A stretch of 61,169 bases of DNA, taken from NCBI GenBank assembly GCA_030614915.1, contig JAUXAG010000001.1, forward strand, positions 1 to 61,169. Direction: 5' to 3'. Source of the stretch: Actinomycetes bacterium. GTDB lineage: Bacteria > Planctomycetota > Phycisphaerae > JAACET01. The notes beneath the pieces were generated by a model. The model saw only the letters and a program-made list of their open reading frames with translations, did not search any database and had not been told where the DNA came from. The position numbers and the translations under genes are program-made. Shown here piece by piece: positions 42,874 through 52,221 of this stretch; the first letter of the stretch is position 1, and every line of letters begins with the position of its first letter.

Positions 42874-43809
42874 ATGAGCGCTAAGCCCATTGACATCTAT
42901 TTCCTACTGGGCCCCACGGCCAGCGGCAAGAGTGCCCTGGCCATGGGCCTGGCTCGCATCATCGACGCCGAAATCCTCTCCGTTGACTCCATGCAGGTCT
43001 ATCGGGGCATGGATATCGGCACGGCCAAGCCCACCGCCGACCAGCTCGCCCAGGTACCCCACCATCTGATCGACGTCGTAGAGCCCAGCGAGTCATTCTC
43101 TGTTGCCCGATTTGTCGAGCTCGCTGCCAAGGCCATCACCGACATCGACCGCCGCGGCCGGCGTATCTTGGCCGTCGGCGGAACCGCCCTCTACGCGAAG
43201 GCCCTGGCCGAAGGCCTATTCGATGGCCCCGGAGGCAACACCCAGCTCCGCCGTGAACTCAAGGACCGCGCCGCTCGGGTGGGCTCTGCAAGCCTCCATG
43301 GCGAACTTGGCCAAGTGGACCCCGCCTCAGCCGGGCGCATCCACCCCAACGACCTTCGCCGCATCGTCCGGGCCCTGGAGGTCTTCGAGCTCACCGGAGA
43401 ACCAATCAGCAGTTTCCAGCAGCAATTCGGCAAGGCCAACCCTGCCTATAATTGCCGTTACGTTTGTCTTCGCCGCGGCCGCGAGGACCTCCACCGACGC
43501 ATCAACGCCCGCGTCAAGACCATGATCCAGGCTGGTCTCGTCCAGGAGGTCCGCTCTCTCCTGGCCAGCCCCGGCGGAATGTCTGCCCAAGCCCGCCAGG
43601 CCCTGGGCTATCAGGAAATCATCGCTTCTTTGGACGGACAAATGAGCTTGTCCCAGGCCATCGAGTCGATCAAAATCCACACCCGCCAATTCGCCAAGCG
43701 ACAACTCACTTGGTTTCGCCGCTTTGGGGATGTATTCTGGCTCGACGCCCAGACCAATGAGAGTCCCGAAGACCTTGCTCTTCGGGCTCGGGGAGCATTC
43801 GGTATTTAG
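42874..43809 (+). CDS. miaA: tRNA dimethylallyltransferase
   Basis: MiaA adds a dimethylallyl group to A37 of tRNAs reading UNN codons. The P-loop LGPTASGKSALA, the substrate motif SVDSMQVYRGMDIGTAKP, VGGTALYAKAL and the C-terminal HTRQFAKRQLTWFRRF are diagnostic. The length (311 residues) is normal, and AAAGG lies before the ATG at 42874. Confidence 0.97.
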   Translation: MSAKPIDIYFLLGPTASGKSALAMGLARIIDAEILSVDSMQVYRGMDIGTAKPTADQLAQVPHHLIDVVEPSESFSVARFVELAAKAITDIDRRGRRILAVGGTALYAKALAEGLFDGPGGNTQLRRELKDRAARVGSASLHGELGQVDPASAGRIHPNDLRRIVRALEVFELTGEPISSFQQQFGKANPAYNCRYVCLRRGREDLHRRINARVKTMIQAGLVQEVRSLLASPGGMSAQARQALGYQEIIASLDGQMSLSQAIESIKIHTRQFAKRQLTWFRRFGDVFWLDAQTNESPEDLALRARGAFGI

Positions 43810-43912
43810 GCACTCGTTTATTGAACTTTACCGCCCAAAACCATAAGGATTACTATATAAGCCTTACTTCGATATCCGGAGGTTGTGCACTCGTTTAAAA
43901 TAGCCCAGGAGC

Positions 43913-44088
43913 AGTAGTACACTGTCAAAACTAAAACTATGGATGTCATTGCGAGCCAATCTCTGATTGGCGCGGCCTTATCACTGCTTTAGCAGTAATC
44001 TGTTTACGAACGATTTGAGATTGCCGTGTCGGCCTTTGGCCTCCTCGCAATGACAGCTCCTAAAATTAGCCTTGACAGAGTAGTAGTC
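43913..44088. repeat. MITE-like inverted repeat with TGTCATTGCGAG ends
   Basis: The core has perfect 12-base inverted ends, TGTCATTGCGAG (43944-43955) and its complement (44044-44055). It is flanked by imperfect outer arms, AGTAGTACACTGTCAA at 43913-43928 matching the reverse complement of 44071-44088. Inside, CCAATCTC and GAGATTGC continue the pairing. The family of TGTCATTGCGAG palindromes is widespread between genes in several phyla. No gene is encoded. The remaining sequence back to miaA holds a short direct repeat of CACTCGTTTA (about 43813 and 43889). Confidence 0.65.
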
Positions 44089-44097
44089 TGGAACCGG

Positions 44098-45243
44098 CTA
44101 TGTGCCAAAGCCCTGCAGCGAGTCGGGAAGTATCCGCTCGGGGGTTATTACCCGCAGCATTTGGCCAACGTATTGGGTGAATTTGGGCAGGTGCGGCAAA
44201 TCATCCCCTAATTCGTCGAGCAGCCGCGAGTTGTCGTATATCAAGTTCAGATTGATAAAAGGCAAATACAGCAGCGATTCGTACAAAGTACTCAGCCCCT
44301 GTTCTTCAAGGGCCTTTTCGTGGCTCTTATTCCACTGCTCCGGTGGAATAAATTGCGGTCCAATCTCTTCCTTGCTCACCCGCTTGATGGCCTCCTTGAC
44401 TTGGCCGGCGCTGACGCTGGCCATCTGTCCAGCCGTCAGGTGATAGCAATCGTGGGCCAACTTCTCACCCTTTGCGATCAGACGCAAGGTGCTCTTGACC
44501 ACAAAATCCAGGGTAACGATGTCTATCAGCGATTCGGTTCTAACCGGCACAAAGGGCAGTTGAGCCATAGCATACAAGCTCCAGAGGAACAAGCGAGCTT
44601 GTTTGGGATCCTCAGACCCCTGAGCCATGGTTATGCTCGGACGAACGACCAACAGCGGCAATTCTTGCCGCTTCTCCCAGAGTATTTGCTCAGCCTGGGC
44701 CTTGGTCCGCGTATAGGCCACCAGGTGTTTATCCTTCTCAGAAGGAGAATCTTGCTCCTTGACCAGGGCATTGGGTTTATACCCGCACAGCGTAGCCGTG
44801 CTGAAGTGGACCAAACGCTTTAGCTTTTCACAGCCTTGGATCACTTCGAGCATGTGTTTGGTCCCCTTCACATTCATGGCTTCGCAACTGTCCACGTCCA
44901 CAAAAGAAGTCGAAGCGGCACAGTGAATCAGCAGCTCCGTTTCATTTCGCAAGCGATGCAGCTCATCCGGCTTTATATCCCAAAGTCCCAGGGTGATCTC
45001 TCCTTCTACCGGCCGCACCCGGGCCAGGGCCTTTCGCAGGTCGGGCCCGCTAAGCCCAGACTTCTCCAGGCGGGCCGACAAACGTTCCGACCCGCGTTGG
45101 CCGTTGGACGTTCGCACTAGACAGGTTACTTCCTCGACCGCGGGCAATTCCAGCATCTCACGCAGAATCTGACCACCAATCAGGCCGGTACCCCCGGTCA
45201 AAAAGACCTTGCGATACGGCCAAGATCTCAGAGATTTGTGCAT
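44098..45243 (-). CDS. Thioester-reductase-like extended SDR
   Basis: The 381-residue protein has the nucleotide motif FLTGGTGLIGGQILREML, then HCAASTSFVDVD, FSTATLCGY and the catalytic YTRTKAQAE. This is the Male-sterility / NAD_binding_4 pattern used to reduce acyl thioesters. The C-terminal third (from about 270) is specific to this group and of unknown fold. A carrier-protein- or CoA-bound fatty acid as substrate is inferred. It starts at the ATG at 45243, preceded by AAAGGACAGG, and is 50 bases from smpB on the same strand. Confidence 0.83.
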   Translation of the reverse strand: MHKSLRSWPYRKVFLTGGTGLIGGQILREMLELPAVEEVTCLVRTSNGQRGSERLSARLEKSGLSGPDLRKALARVRPVEGEITLGLWDIKPDELHRLRNETELLIHCAASTSFVDVDSCEAMNVKGTKHMLEVIQGCEKLKRLVHFSTATLCGYKPNALVKEQDSPSEKDKHLVAYTRTKAQAEQILWEKRQELPLLVVRPSITMAQGSEDPKQARLFLWSLYAMAQLPFVPVRTESLIDIVTLDFVVKSTLRLIAKGEKLAHDCYHLTAGQMASVSAGQVKEAIKRVSKEEIGPQFIPPEQWNKSHEKALEEQGLSTLYESLLYLPFINLNLIYDNSRLLDELGDDLPHLPKFTQYVGQMLRVITPERILPDSLQGFGT

Positions 45244-45292
45244 ATTCCTGTCCTTTGTTACTGTAGCAGACCGACGTAAAACAAACCAAGCT

Positions 45293-45787
45293 CTATTTGT
45301 ATCGTTTACGCATAGCCCGGGCCATCTCGACCTTGTGCTCCCGCGTTTTGATGGTCTGGCGTTTATCGAATCGCGATTTACCCCGGCACAAGCCCAGCTC
45401 CAGCTTAGCCATACCCCGTTTGAAGTGAATATTAAGCGGAATCAGAGTATGGCCCTTGCTGGTAAGGTGTCGCTTGAGCTTGTTTATCTCTCGTTTGTGC
45501 AGCAGCAGCTTTCTTGGCCGAGTCGGCACATGGTTCCGTGGCCCGGCCTGCTCGTACGGAGCAATATCCACTCCGTACAGGAAAACCTCGTTATCCCCCT
45601 TTATCCGGGCGAATCCTTCATCCAGGCTGACCTTCCCGTTGCGGATGCTCTTGATCTCCGTGCCCAGCAGCACCATTCCCGCCTCAGCCTTGTCCAGGAT
45701 GAAATAGTCGTAGCGGGCCTTGCGGTTCACTATCCGCGGATGTTGCCCCGATTTCTTCTTGGTTTTCTTTTTCCTTTTAGCCGCCAT
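45293..45787 (-). CDS. smpB: SsrA-binding protein SmpB
   Basis: SmpB brings tmRNA to stalled ribosomes. The conserved start NRKARYDYFI is followed by GMVLLGTEIKSIRNGKVSLDEGFARI, the QAGPRNHVPTRPRKLLLHKREI stretch and the C-terminal basic tail KSRFDKRQTIKTREHKVEMARAMRKRYK. The 164-residue length includes a lysine-rich N-terminal extension. The partner tmRNA gene is not recognised in this window. Confidence 0.97.
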   Translation of the reverse strand: MAAKRKKKTKKKSGQHPRIVNRKARYDYFILDKAEAGMVLLGTEIKSIRNGKVSLDEGFARIKGDNEVFLYGVDIAPYEQAGPRNHVPTRPRKLLLHKREINKLKRHLTSKGHTLIPLNIHFKRGMAKLELGLCRGKSRFDKRQTIKTREHKVEMARAMRKRYK

Positions 45788-45929
45788 ATCTTCGCCCGTC
45801 GGATATATTTTGCGATTCCGCTACATCAATCATACTTGCTACCGCCAGCCAATTCAACGCTTCAGAGTGTCCTGCTATTGACAGGTCTGTTTTTAGAGCC
45901 ATACTTGTGGATGGATTTGGAGCACACTC

Positions 45930-46961
45930 ATGGGCAAATTGCCCCAGCCGTTGAGCCCGACGCACAAGAAATGGCAATTACTGCGGACCTATGTCGGCCG
46001 CTATCCCCTCTGGTGCGCCTGGCAGCTAACTTATCGCTGCAACATGCGCTGCGCCTTCTGCAATTATTGGAAGGACCCTGCCGGTGAGTTGCCCGAACAG
46101 AGCTTGGACGACATCACCCGCGGTTCGCGCCAATTGGCCAGGATGGGTTCGCTCTTTATTTCCCTGGCCGGCGGCGAGCCCATGCTCCGCCAGGACCTGC
46201 CCGAAATCGTCCGTCAAGTGGCCCGCTGGCATTTTCCATTCATTACCACCAACGGCTCCAACGTTACCGCCGTCCGTGCCCGGGAACTCATGCAGGCCGG
46301 CCTCTGTGGCGCCTCCGTCAGCCTCGATTACGCCGACCCCGCCAGGCACGACCGCAGGCGAGGCCAAGCCGGCTCCTTCGACCAGGCCCTTCGCGCCCTT
46401 GACTTCTTCAGCTCCGCTCGCCGCCACCGCTGGCAGCGGGTCAATGTAATGACCGTCCTGCTTCACGATAATCTTGCCGAGATCGAAGAGCTCATCAAGT
46501 TGGCCCGGGCCCACCAGGCCTACCTCATGATTCAACCCTACGGCATCTTGAAGACCGGCTCGGCCAAATTCCGCCACCAGGCCAATGGCGTCTCCCAACA
46601 CCTGCTCGAACTAAAAAAACGCTACCGCAATTTCCTCTCCAACCCTGTCTTCTTGAGCCGCTTCGACCAGGCCCTCGACTCCGGCGTCCCCGGCTGCCGT
46701 GCGGGAACAGCCTTTTTCAATATCGACTCCGTCGGTGATATCAGTATTTGCGTCGAGCAGCGCCGCCGACCCCTGGCCAATCTTTACCGCCACCGCATCC
46801 AGGATATCGTCCGCCTGCTCCGCAGCACCGCCCGGGCCAACACCTGCCGCTGCTGCTGGTACAACTGCCGCGGCGAGGTGGAGATGCTCTATCGCCCCTG
46901 GTCACTTTTCAGGAGTCTGCCCACCCTCTTTTTGGACACCGGTCGGCCACCGCCGGATTAG
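45930..46961 (+). CDS. Radical SAM protein with C-terminal cysteine cluster
   Basis: CNMRCAFCNY (CX3CX2C, near residue 38) binds the SAM-cleaving [4Fe-4S] cluster and SLAGGEPMLR is the GGEP motif. The C-terminal cysteines (in VPGCRAG, ISICVEQ and NTCRCCWYNCRGE) resemble a SPASM-like auxiliary cluster region. Such proteins modify peptides, cofactors or lipids; relatives of this type include HpnH-like and PqqE-like enzymes. The ATG at 45930 follows GGAG at good spacing. Substrate unknown; divergent from smpB. Confidence 0.88.
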   Translation: MGKLPQPLSPTHKKWQLLRTYVGRYPLWCAWQLTYRCNMRCAFCNYWKDPAGELPEQSLDDITRGSRQLARMGSLFISLAGGEPMLRQDLPEIVRQVARWHFPFITTNGSNVTAVRARELMQAGLCGASVSLDYADPARHDRRRGQAGSFDQALRALDFFSSARRHRWQRVNVMTVLLHDNLAEIEELIKLARAHQAYLMIQPYGILKTGSAKFRHQANGVSQHLLELKKRYRNFLSNPVFLSRFDQALDSGVPGCRAGTAFFNIDSVGDISICVEQRRRPLANLYRHRIQDIVRLLRSTARANTCRCCWYNCRGEVEMLYRPWSLFRSLPTLFLDTGRPPPD

Positions 46962-47073
46962 AGCTTTTCAGGCAGCAGCCCGTTACCCCTGCATTGACAC
47001 GAACCCCCAAAACTGATATTTTGACCTCCTGCCAAGACTAGCTTTTCTTAGCTCCAGAAAGGATACACCCAAA

Positions 47074-48171
47074 GTGCCCGAAGTAACCCTAATTACCGGC
47101 GACGGTGTCGGACCCGAGCTCGCCCAGGCCGCTCGAAGATGCATCCAAGCCGTCACACCAGACCTTACCTGGGACGTACAGCAGGCCGGCCTGGACGTCA
47201 TGGAATCCGAGGGGAACCCACTGCCGACACGGACCATCGACTCCATCCGGCGTACCGGCATAGCCCTCAAGGCCCCCATCACCACCCCCATCGGTACCGG
47301 ATATCGCAGCATAAATGTCCATCTGCGCCAGATGTTCGATCTCTACGTCTGCCTCCGCCCCGCCAAGAGCTATCCCGGAGTACGTAGTCGCTATGAAAAC
47401 ATCGACCTGGTCGTTCTACGCGAAAACACCGAGGACCTCTACGCCGGCATCGAGTTCGAAATGGGCAAACCAACCACCGCCGAGCTCATCGACTGGATCA
47501 ATGCCCACAACGAGCGAAGCGTCAAGACCGGCCGCGATACCACAGGAATATCCATCAAACCCATCAGCGTGGAGAACAGCCACCGAATTCACGAATTCGC
47601 CTTTCAGTACGCTATCCGCGAACATCGCCGCAAGGTTACTACCATCAGCAAAGCCAATATCATGAAGCACACCGATGGCCTCTGGCTGGCCACCGCCCGC
47701 GAGGTCGCCAAGAAGTACGCCGGCAAGGTCGAGTTCGAGGACTGGACCCTCATCGATAACATGTGCATGCAGCTCGTCCAAAAGCCAGAGCTCTACGACG
47801 TCATGGTCCTGCCCAATCTTTACGGTGATATTATCTCCGACCTATGCGCCGGCTTGGTCGGCGGGCTCGGCGTAGCCCCCGGCGCCAACATCGGCAATGA
47901 CGTGGCCATCTTCGAAGCGACCCACGGCTCAGCCCCCAAGTATAAGGGCCAAAACAAGGTCAACCCCACTGCCCTGATACTCTCCGGCGTGCTTATGCTT
48001 GACCATCTGCACATGACCACCCAGGCCAACCGCTTGGAAAACGCCGTCGCCGCCGTTATTGCCGAGGGCAAGAGTGTAACTTACGACATGAAGCCTCACC
48101 GCGACGACCCCACAGCCGTGGGCACCAGTCAAATGGCTGATGCGATCATTGCCAAGATAGAGGCTGCCTGA
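47074..48171 (+). CDS. Isocitrate/isopropylmalate dehydrogenase family, NAD-type isocitrate dehydrogenase
   Basis: The 365-residue protein has [10 protein letters not shown], the substrate loop [23 protein letters not shown] with the SxNxxLR signature of isocitrate-specific members, and [13 protein letters not shown]. The metal-binding D-rich segment [19 protein letters not shown] and [16 protein letters not shown] follow. The sequence favours NAD-dependent isocitrate dehydrogenase over LeuB or the larger NADP enzyme. GTG 47074 is preceded by AAGGA. It precedes lpxK without a gap, so it may share a transcript with the envelope genes. Confidence 0.92.
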   Translation: MPEVTLITGDGVGPELAQAARRCIQAVTPDLTWDVQQAGLDVMESEGNPLPTRTIDSIRRTGIALKAPITTPIGTGYRSINVHLRQMFDLYVCLRPAKSYPGVRSRYENIDLVVLRENTEDLYAGIEFEMGKPTTAELIDWINAHNERSVKTGRDTTGISIKPISVENSHRIHEFAFQYAIREHRRKVTTISKANIMKHTDGLWLATAREVAKKYAGKVEFEDWTLIDNMCMQLVQKPELYDVMVLPNLYGDIISDLCAGLVGGLGVAPGANIGNDVAIFEATHGSAPKYKGQNKVNPTALILSGVLMLDHLHMTTQANRLENAVAAVIAEGKSVTYDMKPHRDDPTAVGTSQMADAIIAKIEAA

Positions 48172-48201
48172 ATGGACCTTGCCGCAGGAGCGACTATCCA
48201 T

Positions 48202-49233
48202 ATGCCTATGAACCAGCGTTACCTGGCCATTATCAGCGGTGTGTACAAGGGGCTTGTGGCCAGTCTGGCTCGAGCTATGCTAACCGTATTAACCATCCCG
48301 TATGGCTTGGCCGTGGGCTTGCGCAATCTCCTCTATGACCTGCGAATTTTTCGCTCTTATTCTGCCCAGGTTCCCGTAGTTTGCGTTGGCAATCTGGCCT
48401 GCGGGGGAACGGGCAAGACCCCCACGGTCATCGCCCTGGTGAAAATGCTCCAGGACCTCGGCCGCCGCCCCGCAATTCTCACTCGCGGCTACAAGGGCTC
48501 AGCCGAAAAACCTGCCGACGAAGTCCTCCTCTTTGCTCAAAGCCTGCCCAACGTTCCCGTCATCGTCAATCCCGACCGTGTGGACGCCGCCAGAAGAGCC
48601 CTAAACAAATTCGATATCGACGTGCTGGTAATGGACGACGGTTTCGGCCATCGCCGCCTCCGCCGCGATCTGGACATCGTCCTGCTGGCCGAGCCCTTGG
48701 AGAACGTCCGTCTGCTGCCCCGAGGCCTATATCGCGAACCAGCCTCCTCCTTGAAAAGAGCGGACATCGTCATCAAAACTTATGAGCCGCTGGACAATCC
48801 CGACGACAATTATGCCGTTCGTCAACCCACACGACTCGTATCCGATAGCGAAGAAATGAATCTGCAGCAGTTGCAGGATAAAAAGGTATTAGCCTTTTGC
48901 GCAATTGCCAAGCCGGACTCTTTCGAGCACACTTTGACTCAGGCCGGGGCCAAGCTCTGTGCCCGGAGGCATTACCCAGATCATCATCGCTACCGTCAGC
49001 AGGACCTGGACGACCTCGCCCGCCTGGCCCGCCGCTCCCAATGCTCTTTAGCCCTGACCACCATGAAGGACTGGGTCAAAATCCAGCACGACCAACTCGC
49101 CTGGCCCCAACAAGACCCTTGCCCCCTTTGGGCCCTGGATATAGAAATGAGCTTTTCCGACCAGACCAGGAAATTACTGCAAGCCAAACTCAAGGCCCTC
49201 TTTGCCGGCCACTTGGCTGTTGGAGATTTATGA
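48202..49233 (+). CDS. lpxK: Tetraacyldisaccharide 4'-kinase
   Basis: LpxK phosphorylates the lipid A precursor at the inner membrane. An N-terminal membrane helix precedes VVCVGNLACGGTGKTPTVIALVK (Walker A), LTRGYKG, the metal site VMDDGFGHRRLRRDLDIV and the C-terminal RHYPDHHRYRQQDLD. AGGAG at 48185-48190 supports the ATG at 48202; an ATG at 48172 directly after the idh stop is the alternative. Its stop overlaps the next start as ATGA. This gene shows that the organism makes lipid A. Confidence 0.94.
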   Translation: MPMNQRYLAIISGVYKGLVASLARAMLTVLTIPYGLAVGLRNLLYDLRIFRSYSAQVPVVCVGNLACGGTGKTPTVIALVKMLQDLGRRPAILTRGYKGSAEKPADEVLLFAQSLPNVPVIVNPDRVDAARRALNKFDIDVLVMDDGFGHRRLRRDLDIVLLAEPLENVRLLPRGLYREPASSLKRADIVIKTYEPLDNPDDNYAVRQPTRLVSDSEEMNLQQLQDKKVLAFCAIAKPDSFEHTLTQAGAKLCARRHYPDHHRYRQQDLDDLARLARRSQCSLALTTMKDWVKIQHDQLAWPQQDPCPLWALDIEMSFSDQTRKLLQAKLKALFAGHLAVGDL

Positions 49234-50732
49234 CGCACGAAACACTTATGAAAACCGTTGAGGGCCTTGGTTCAGGTTCGATCCTGCTGCTGGGGGATTT
49301 CATGCTCGACCGCTACATCCACGGCGACATCGAACGGATCAGCCCCGAAGCGCCCGTGCCGGTTATGAAAGCCCTCAGCCGTGAATCGCGGCCGGGGGGG
49401 GCAGGCTCGGTGGCAGCCGACATCCGGGCTCTCGAAGCTCGAGTAACCTGCCTGGGAGTCGTCGGCGACGACGAGGCCGGCTCAGAACTTTGCCGAAAGC
49501 TCTCTCTGGCCGGGGCCAATATAGACCACCTATTGTCCCTGCCCGGAAGACCTACCACCGTCAAGGAACGCTTCGTCGGTTTGGCCCAGCATCGCCACGG
49601 CCAACAGGTTCTGCGAGTTGACCACGAAGACAGCTCCGAGCTGCCCCAGGCCATTGGGGATCAGCTCTTGGCCGAGCTCAAGAAGTTGCTGCCTAAAGTC
49701 GACCTCCTCTGCCTGGAAGACTACGGCAAGGGCCTGCTCAGCGACGGCCTTTGTCGTGCAGCCATCGACTTGGCCAAAAAGGCTCGCAAACCCGTGCTGG
49801 TTGACCCCGCCCGCACCGCCGACTTCTCAAAGTACGCCGGGGCCGACCTCATCACTCCCAATCGGTTCGAAGCCTCTCTGGCCGCCGGTTTGCAGATTAC
49901 AGACCCCGACAGCCTTTCCCAGGCTGCCGCTAAGCTGCTGGCTCGCGGAAAATTCAATGCCCTGGTCATTACCCTGGATAAGGAAGGTGCCTACCTCCTG
50001 CAAAAAGGTCAACCCGGCATCTTGATCCCCACTCGCCCGCGCGAGGTTTACGACGTTACCGGCGCCGGGGACGTGGTTCTGGCGGCCTTGGCGGTGGGGC
50101 TGGCCTCCGGCTGCGATCTGGCAGGGGCCGTTGCCTTTGCCAACATAGCCGGCGGATTGGCCGTCGAAAAACCAGGCGCTGCCACTGTCAGCCGCCCGGA
50201 AATCCTGGCCGACCTTATTGCCGGACAGGCCGGTTTCTCCGGTAAAATTCGCACCGCCGAGCAGCTCGCCCAAGAACTACAGCCCTTTCGCCGAAACTCT
50301 CAAACCATCGTCTTCACCAACGGCTGCTTCGATGTCTTGCACATGGGCCACGTATCTTTATTAGCCCAGGCTCGGGGCAAGGGCGATGTACTCGTCGTGG
50401 GGCTGAACTCCGATGAATCCATCCGAGCCAATAAGGGACCGGGCCGCCCGGTCTGCAGCGAGCAGCAAAGGGCCGCCGTCTTGGCCGGCCTCGAATCTGT
50501 TGACTACGTCGTGATCTTCAATGATACCGAACCTATCGAGCTCCTCGACAGACTTCGCCCCGATATCCTGGTCAAAGGCGAAGACTGTATCGAGCGCGGC
50601 GTGGTCGGCCGAGAACTCGTCGAAGCCTACGGCGGTAAAGTCGAGTTGGTCCCCATGGTACCGGAATGTTCGACCACCAATATTATCCAGACTATCCTGC
50701 ATAAGTATTCGCCAGAGGAGCTCAATGATTAA
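49230..50732 (+). CDS. hldE: Bifunctional heptose-7-phosphate kinase / heptose-1-phosphate adenylyltransferase
   Basis: The 500-residue fusion begins with a ribokinase-fold domain (to about residue 330) with LGDFMLDRYIHGDIERISPEAPVPV, SRPGGAGSVAADI and the anion hole DVTGAGDVV. The C-terminal nucleotidyltransferase domain has IVFTNGCFDVLHMGHVSLL and NSDESIRANKGPGRP. The enzyme makes ADP-heptose precursors for the LPS inner core. The ATG at 49230 overlaps the lpxK stop and has GGAG in front; the open frame upstream of it is not part of the protein. Confidence 0.96.
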   Translation: MTHETLMKTVEGLGSGSILLLGDFMLDRYIHGDIERISPEAPVPVMKALSRESRPGGAGSVAADIRALEARVTCLGVVGDDEAGSELCRKLSLAGANIDHLLSLPGRPTTVKERFVGLAQHRHGQQVLRVDHEDSSELPQAIGDQLLAELKKLLPKVDLLCLEDYGKGLLSDGLCRAAIDLAKKARKPVLVDPARTADFSKYAGADLITPNRFEASLAAGLQITDPDSLSQAAAKLLARGKFNALVITLDKEGAYLLQKGQPGILIPTRPREVYDVTGAGDVVLAALAVGLASGCDLAGAVAFANIAGGLAVEKPGAATVSRPEILADLIAGQAGFSGKIRTAEQLAQELQPFRRNSQTIVFTNGCFDVLHMGHVSLLAQARGKGDVLVVGLNSDESIRANKGPGRPVCSEQQRAAVLAGLESVDYVVIFNDTEPIELLDRLRPDILVKGEDCIERGVVGRELVEAYGGKVELVPMVPECSTTNIIQTILHKYSPEELND

Positions 50733-51318
50733 GGCAAGCATACAAAAGGCATTTGACGATCACAGTCGGGCTGTTGGATTCTTGCAGGACTCAGTGGAGC
50801 TGCTGGAAAAAATGGCTGGGCTGTTGATTGAGAGCCTACGGGCCGGCGGTAAGATTTTGGTTTTCGGTAACGGCGGTTCGGCAGCCGACGCTCAGCACAT
50901 TGCCGGGGAGCTGCTGGGCCGTTTTCGCCGCGAAAGACCTGCCTTTGCCGTACTGGCTCTTTCTACTGACACTTCGACCATTACTGCCATCGCCAACGAT
51001 TACAGTTTCGAAGAGATTTTCTCTCGGCAAGTCGAGGGGCTTATCCGTCCCGGCGACGTCGCCTGGGGCCTGACCACTTCGGGTAACTCCGCTAACGTAG
51101 TGCTCGGCCTCCAAAGGGCCAAAAAACTCCGGGCCAAGACCATCGCCTTTAGCGGAGGCGACGGAGGAAAAGTCGCTAAGCTTGCCGACCTCTGCCTGGT
51201 CATTCCCGCAAACGACACCGCTCGCATCCAGGAGGCCCACCAGTTGGCCTATCACATATTGTGTGATCTGACCGAATCTGCCCTGGCTGATCAGGGGAGG
51301 AGCGATCCAAATGAATGA
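50725..51318 (+). CDS. gmhA: Phosphoheptose isomerase
   Basis: A SIS-domain protein of 197 residues with LVFGNGGSAADAQHIAGELLGRF, LSTDTSTITAIANDYSFEEIFSRQ, LTTSGNSANVV and the C-terminal EAHQLAYHILCDLTE. It converts sedoheptulose-7-phosphate into heptose-7-phosphate, the substrate of HldE. The ATG at 50725 follows GAGGAG and overlaps the hldE stop by eight bases. Confidence 0.96.
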   Translation: MIKASIQKAFDDHSRAVGFLQDSVELLEKMAGLLIESLRAGGKILVFGNGGSAADAQHIAGELLGRFRRERPAFAVLALSTDTSTITAIANDYSFEEIFSRQVEGLIRPGDVAWGLTTSGNSANVVLGLQRAKKLRAKTIAFSGGDGGKVAKLADLCLVIPANDTARIQEAHQLAYHILCDLTESALADQGRSDPNE

Positions 51319-52210
51319 GCCGCCACATGGCAAGCCAGCCGTCTTTCTAGATCGTGACGGCACTCTCAATCTCGACTTTGTCGAATACGTTACCACAGTC
51401 GAAGATTTCCACCTCCTCGAAGGCGTAGGTCAGGCCTTGCGCCGCCTGCGGGCCGCCGGCTACTTATTGGTCGTCATCACCAACCAGGCCTGCCTGGCCA
51501 AAGGACTCTTGGACGAGCGGGGCCTAAAAAAGATCCACGGCCATATGGAGCACCTCTTAGGCGAGGAGGGTGTCAGCCTCGATGGTATTTACTTCTGCCC
51601 CGACCATCCCGAGGCTACGGTCGAGAAGTATCGTGACCAAAATAATCGCCGTAAGCCCGAGCCGGGCATGATCCTCGAGGCCGCTGACCAATTGGCCATC
51701 GATCTTAGCAAAAGCTGGATGATAGGAGACAAGCCTAACGACGCCCAGGCTGGCAAACGCGCCGGCTGTCGAACCATTCTCTTGACCGGAGCCGAACTCT
51801 CGGAAGAACAACCCGACCATCCAGCGGATACCCAGCACGCCGACTTCACCGCCGAAAATCTCCTTGAAGCTGCCGAAATCGTTATCCAGCAGGATGTCGG
51901 CCCGGCCCAGGACCAACAAAGCCCCATAAAAAAAACCCTCCGTCAAAGGTCCACTGAGCTCGACTCTCGCCAACTCCTCAGCGATATACTCAGGGAACTC
52001 CGCCATCAACGCATTGCCCCCCAGCACCGCGAATTCTCCATTAGTAAGATGCTGGCTGGAATGGCCCAATGCGGGGTCTTGCTCTGTCTGGTGATGGCTT
52101 ACGTGGCCTTTTCCTATTGGTCCGGGCGGGCCCTTTTGATCTCCCTGATGGTCGGACTTACCCTCCAGATGATGGTCGTAGCTCTGCTGCTGGTACACCG
52201 CTCAAGTTAG
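51311..52210 (+). CDS. D,D-heptose 1,7-bisphosphate phosphatase (GmhB-like) with membrane tail
   Basis: The first 190 residues are a HAD-IIIA phosphatase: FLDRDGTLN, VVITNQ, the zinc-loop region (FCPDHPEA), RKPEPGM and MIGDKPNDAQAG, matching GmhB. The usual enzyme ends there. Here about 100 more residues follow, with a charged linker (KKTLRQRSTELDSRQLLSDI) and two membrane helices (about residues 248-268 and 273-296). The phosphatase would thus be tethered to the membrane. One zinc-loop cysteine set looks reduced compared with E. coli. It overlaps gmhA by eight bases. Confidence 0.88.
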   Translation: MNEPPHGKPAVFLDRDGTLNLDFVEYVTTVEDFHLLEGVGQALRRLRAAGYLLVVITNQACLAKGLLDERGLKKIHGHMEHLLGEEGVSLDGIYFCPDHPEATVEKYRDQNNRRKPEPGMILEAADQLAIDLSKSWMIGDKPNDAQAGKRAGCRTILLTGAELSEEQPDHPADTQHADFTAENLLEAAEIVIQQDVGPAQDQQSPIKKTLRQRSTELDSRQLLSDILRELRHQRIAPQHREFSISKMLAGMAQCGVLLCLVMAYVAFSYWSGRALLISLMVGLTLQMMVVALLLVHRSS

Positions 52211-52221
52211 GGGAAAACTCT

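Noticed and set aside
43810-43900. Direct repeat CACTCGTTTA as CRISPR-like or iteron array
   Set aside because: Only two copies about 76 bases apart; too few and too short to be an array or origin.
48897-49229. N-terminal extension of the hldE frame over the end of lpxK
   Set aside because: The translated residues (SSLPSAGPGRPRPPGPPLP and the like) are low-complexity and overlap the conserved lpxK C-terminus. The ATG at 49230 with GGAG and an ATGA overlap is the real start.
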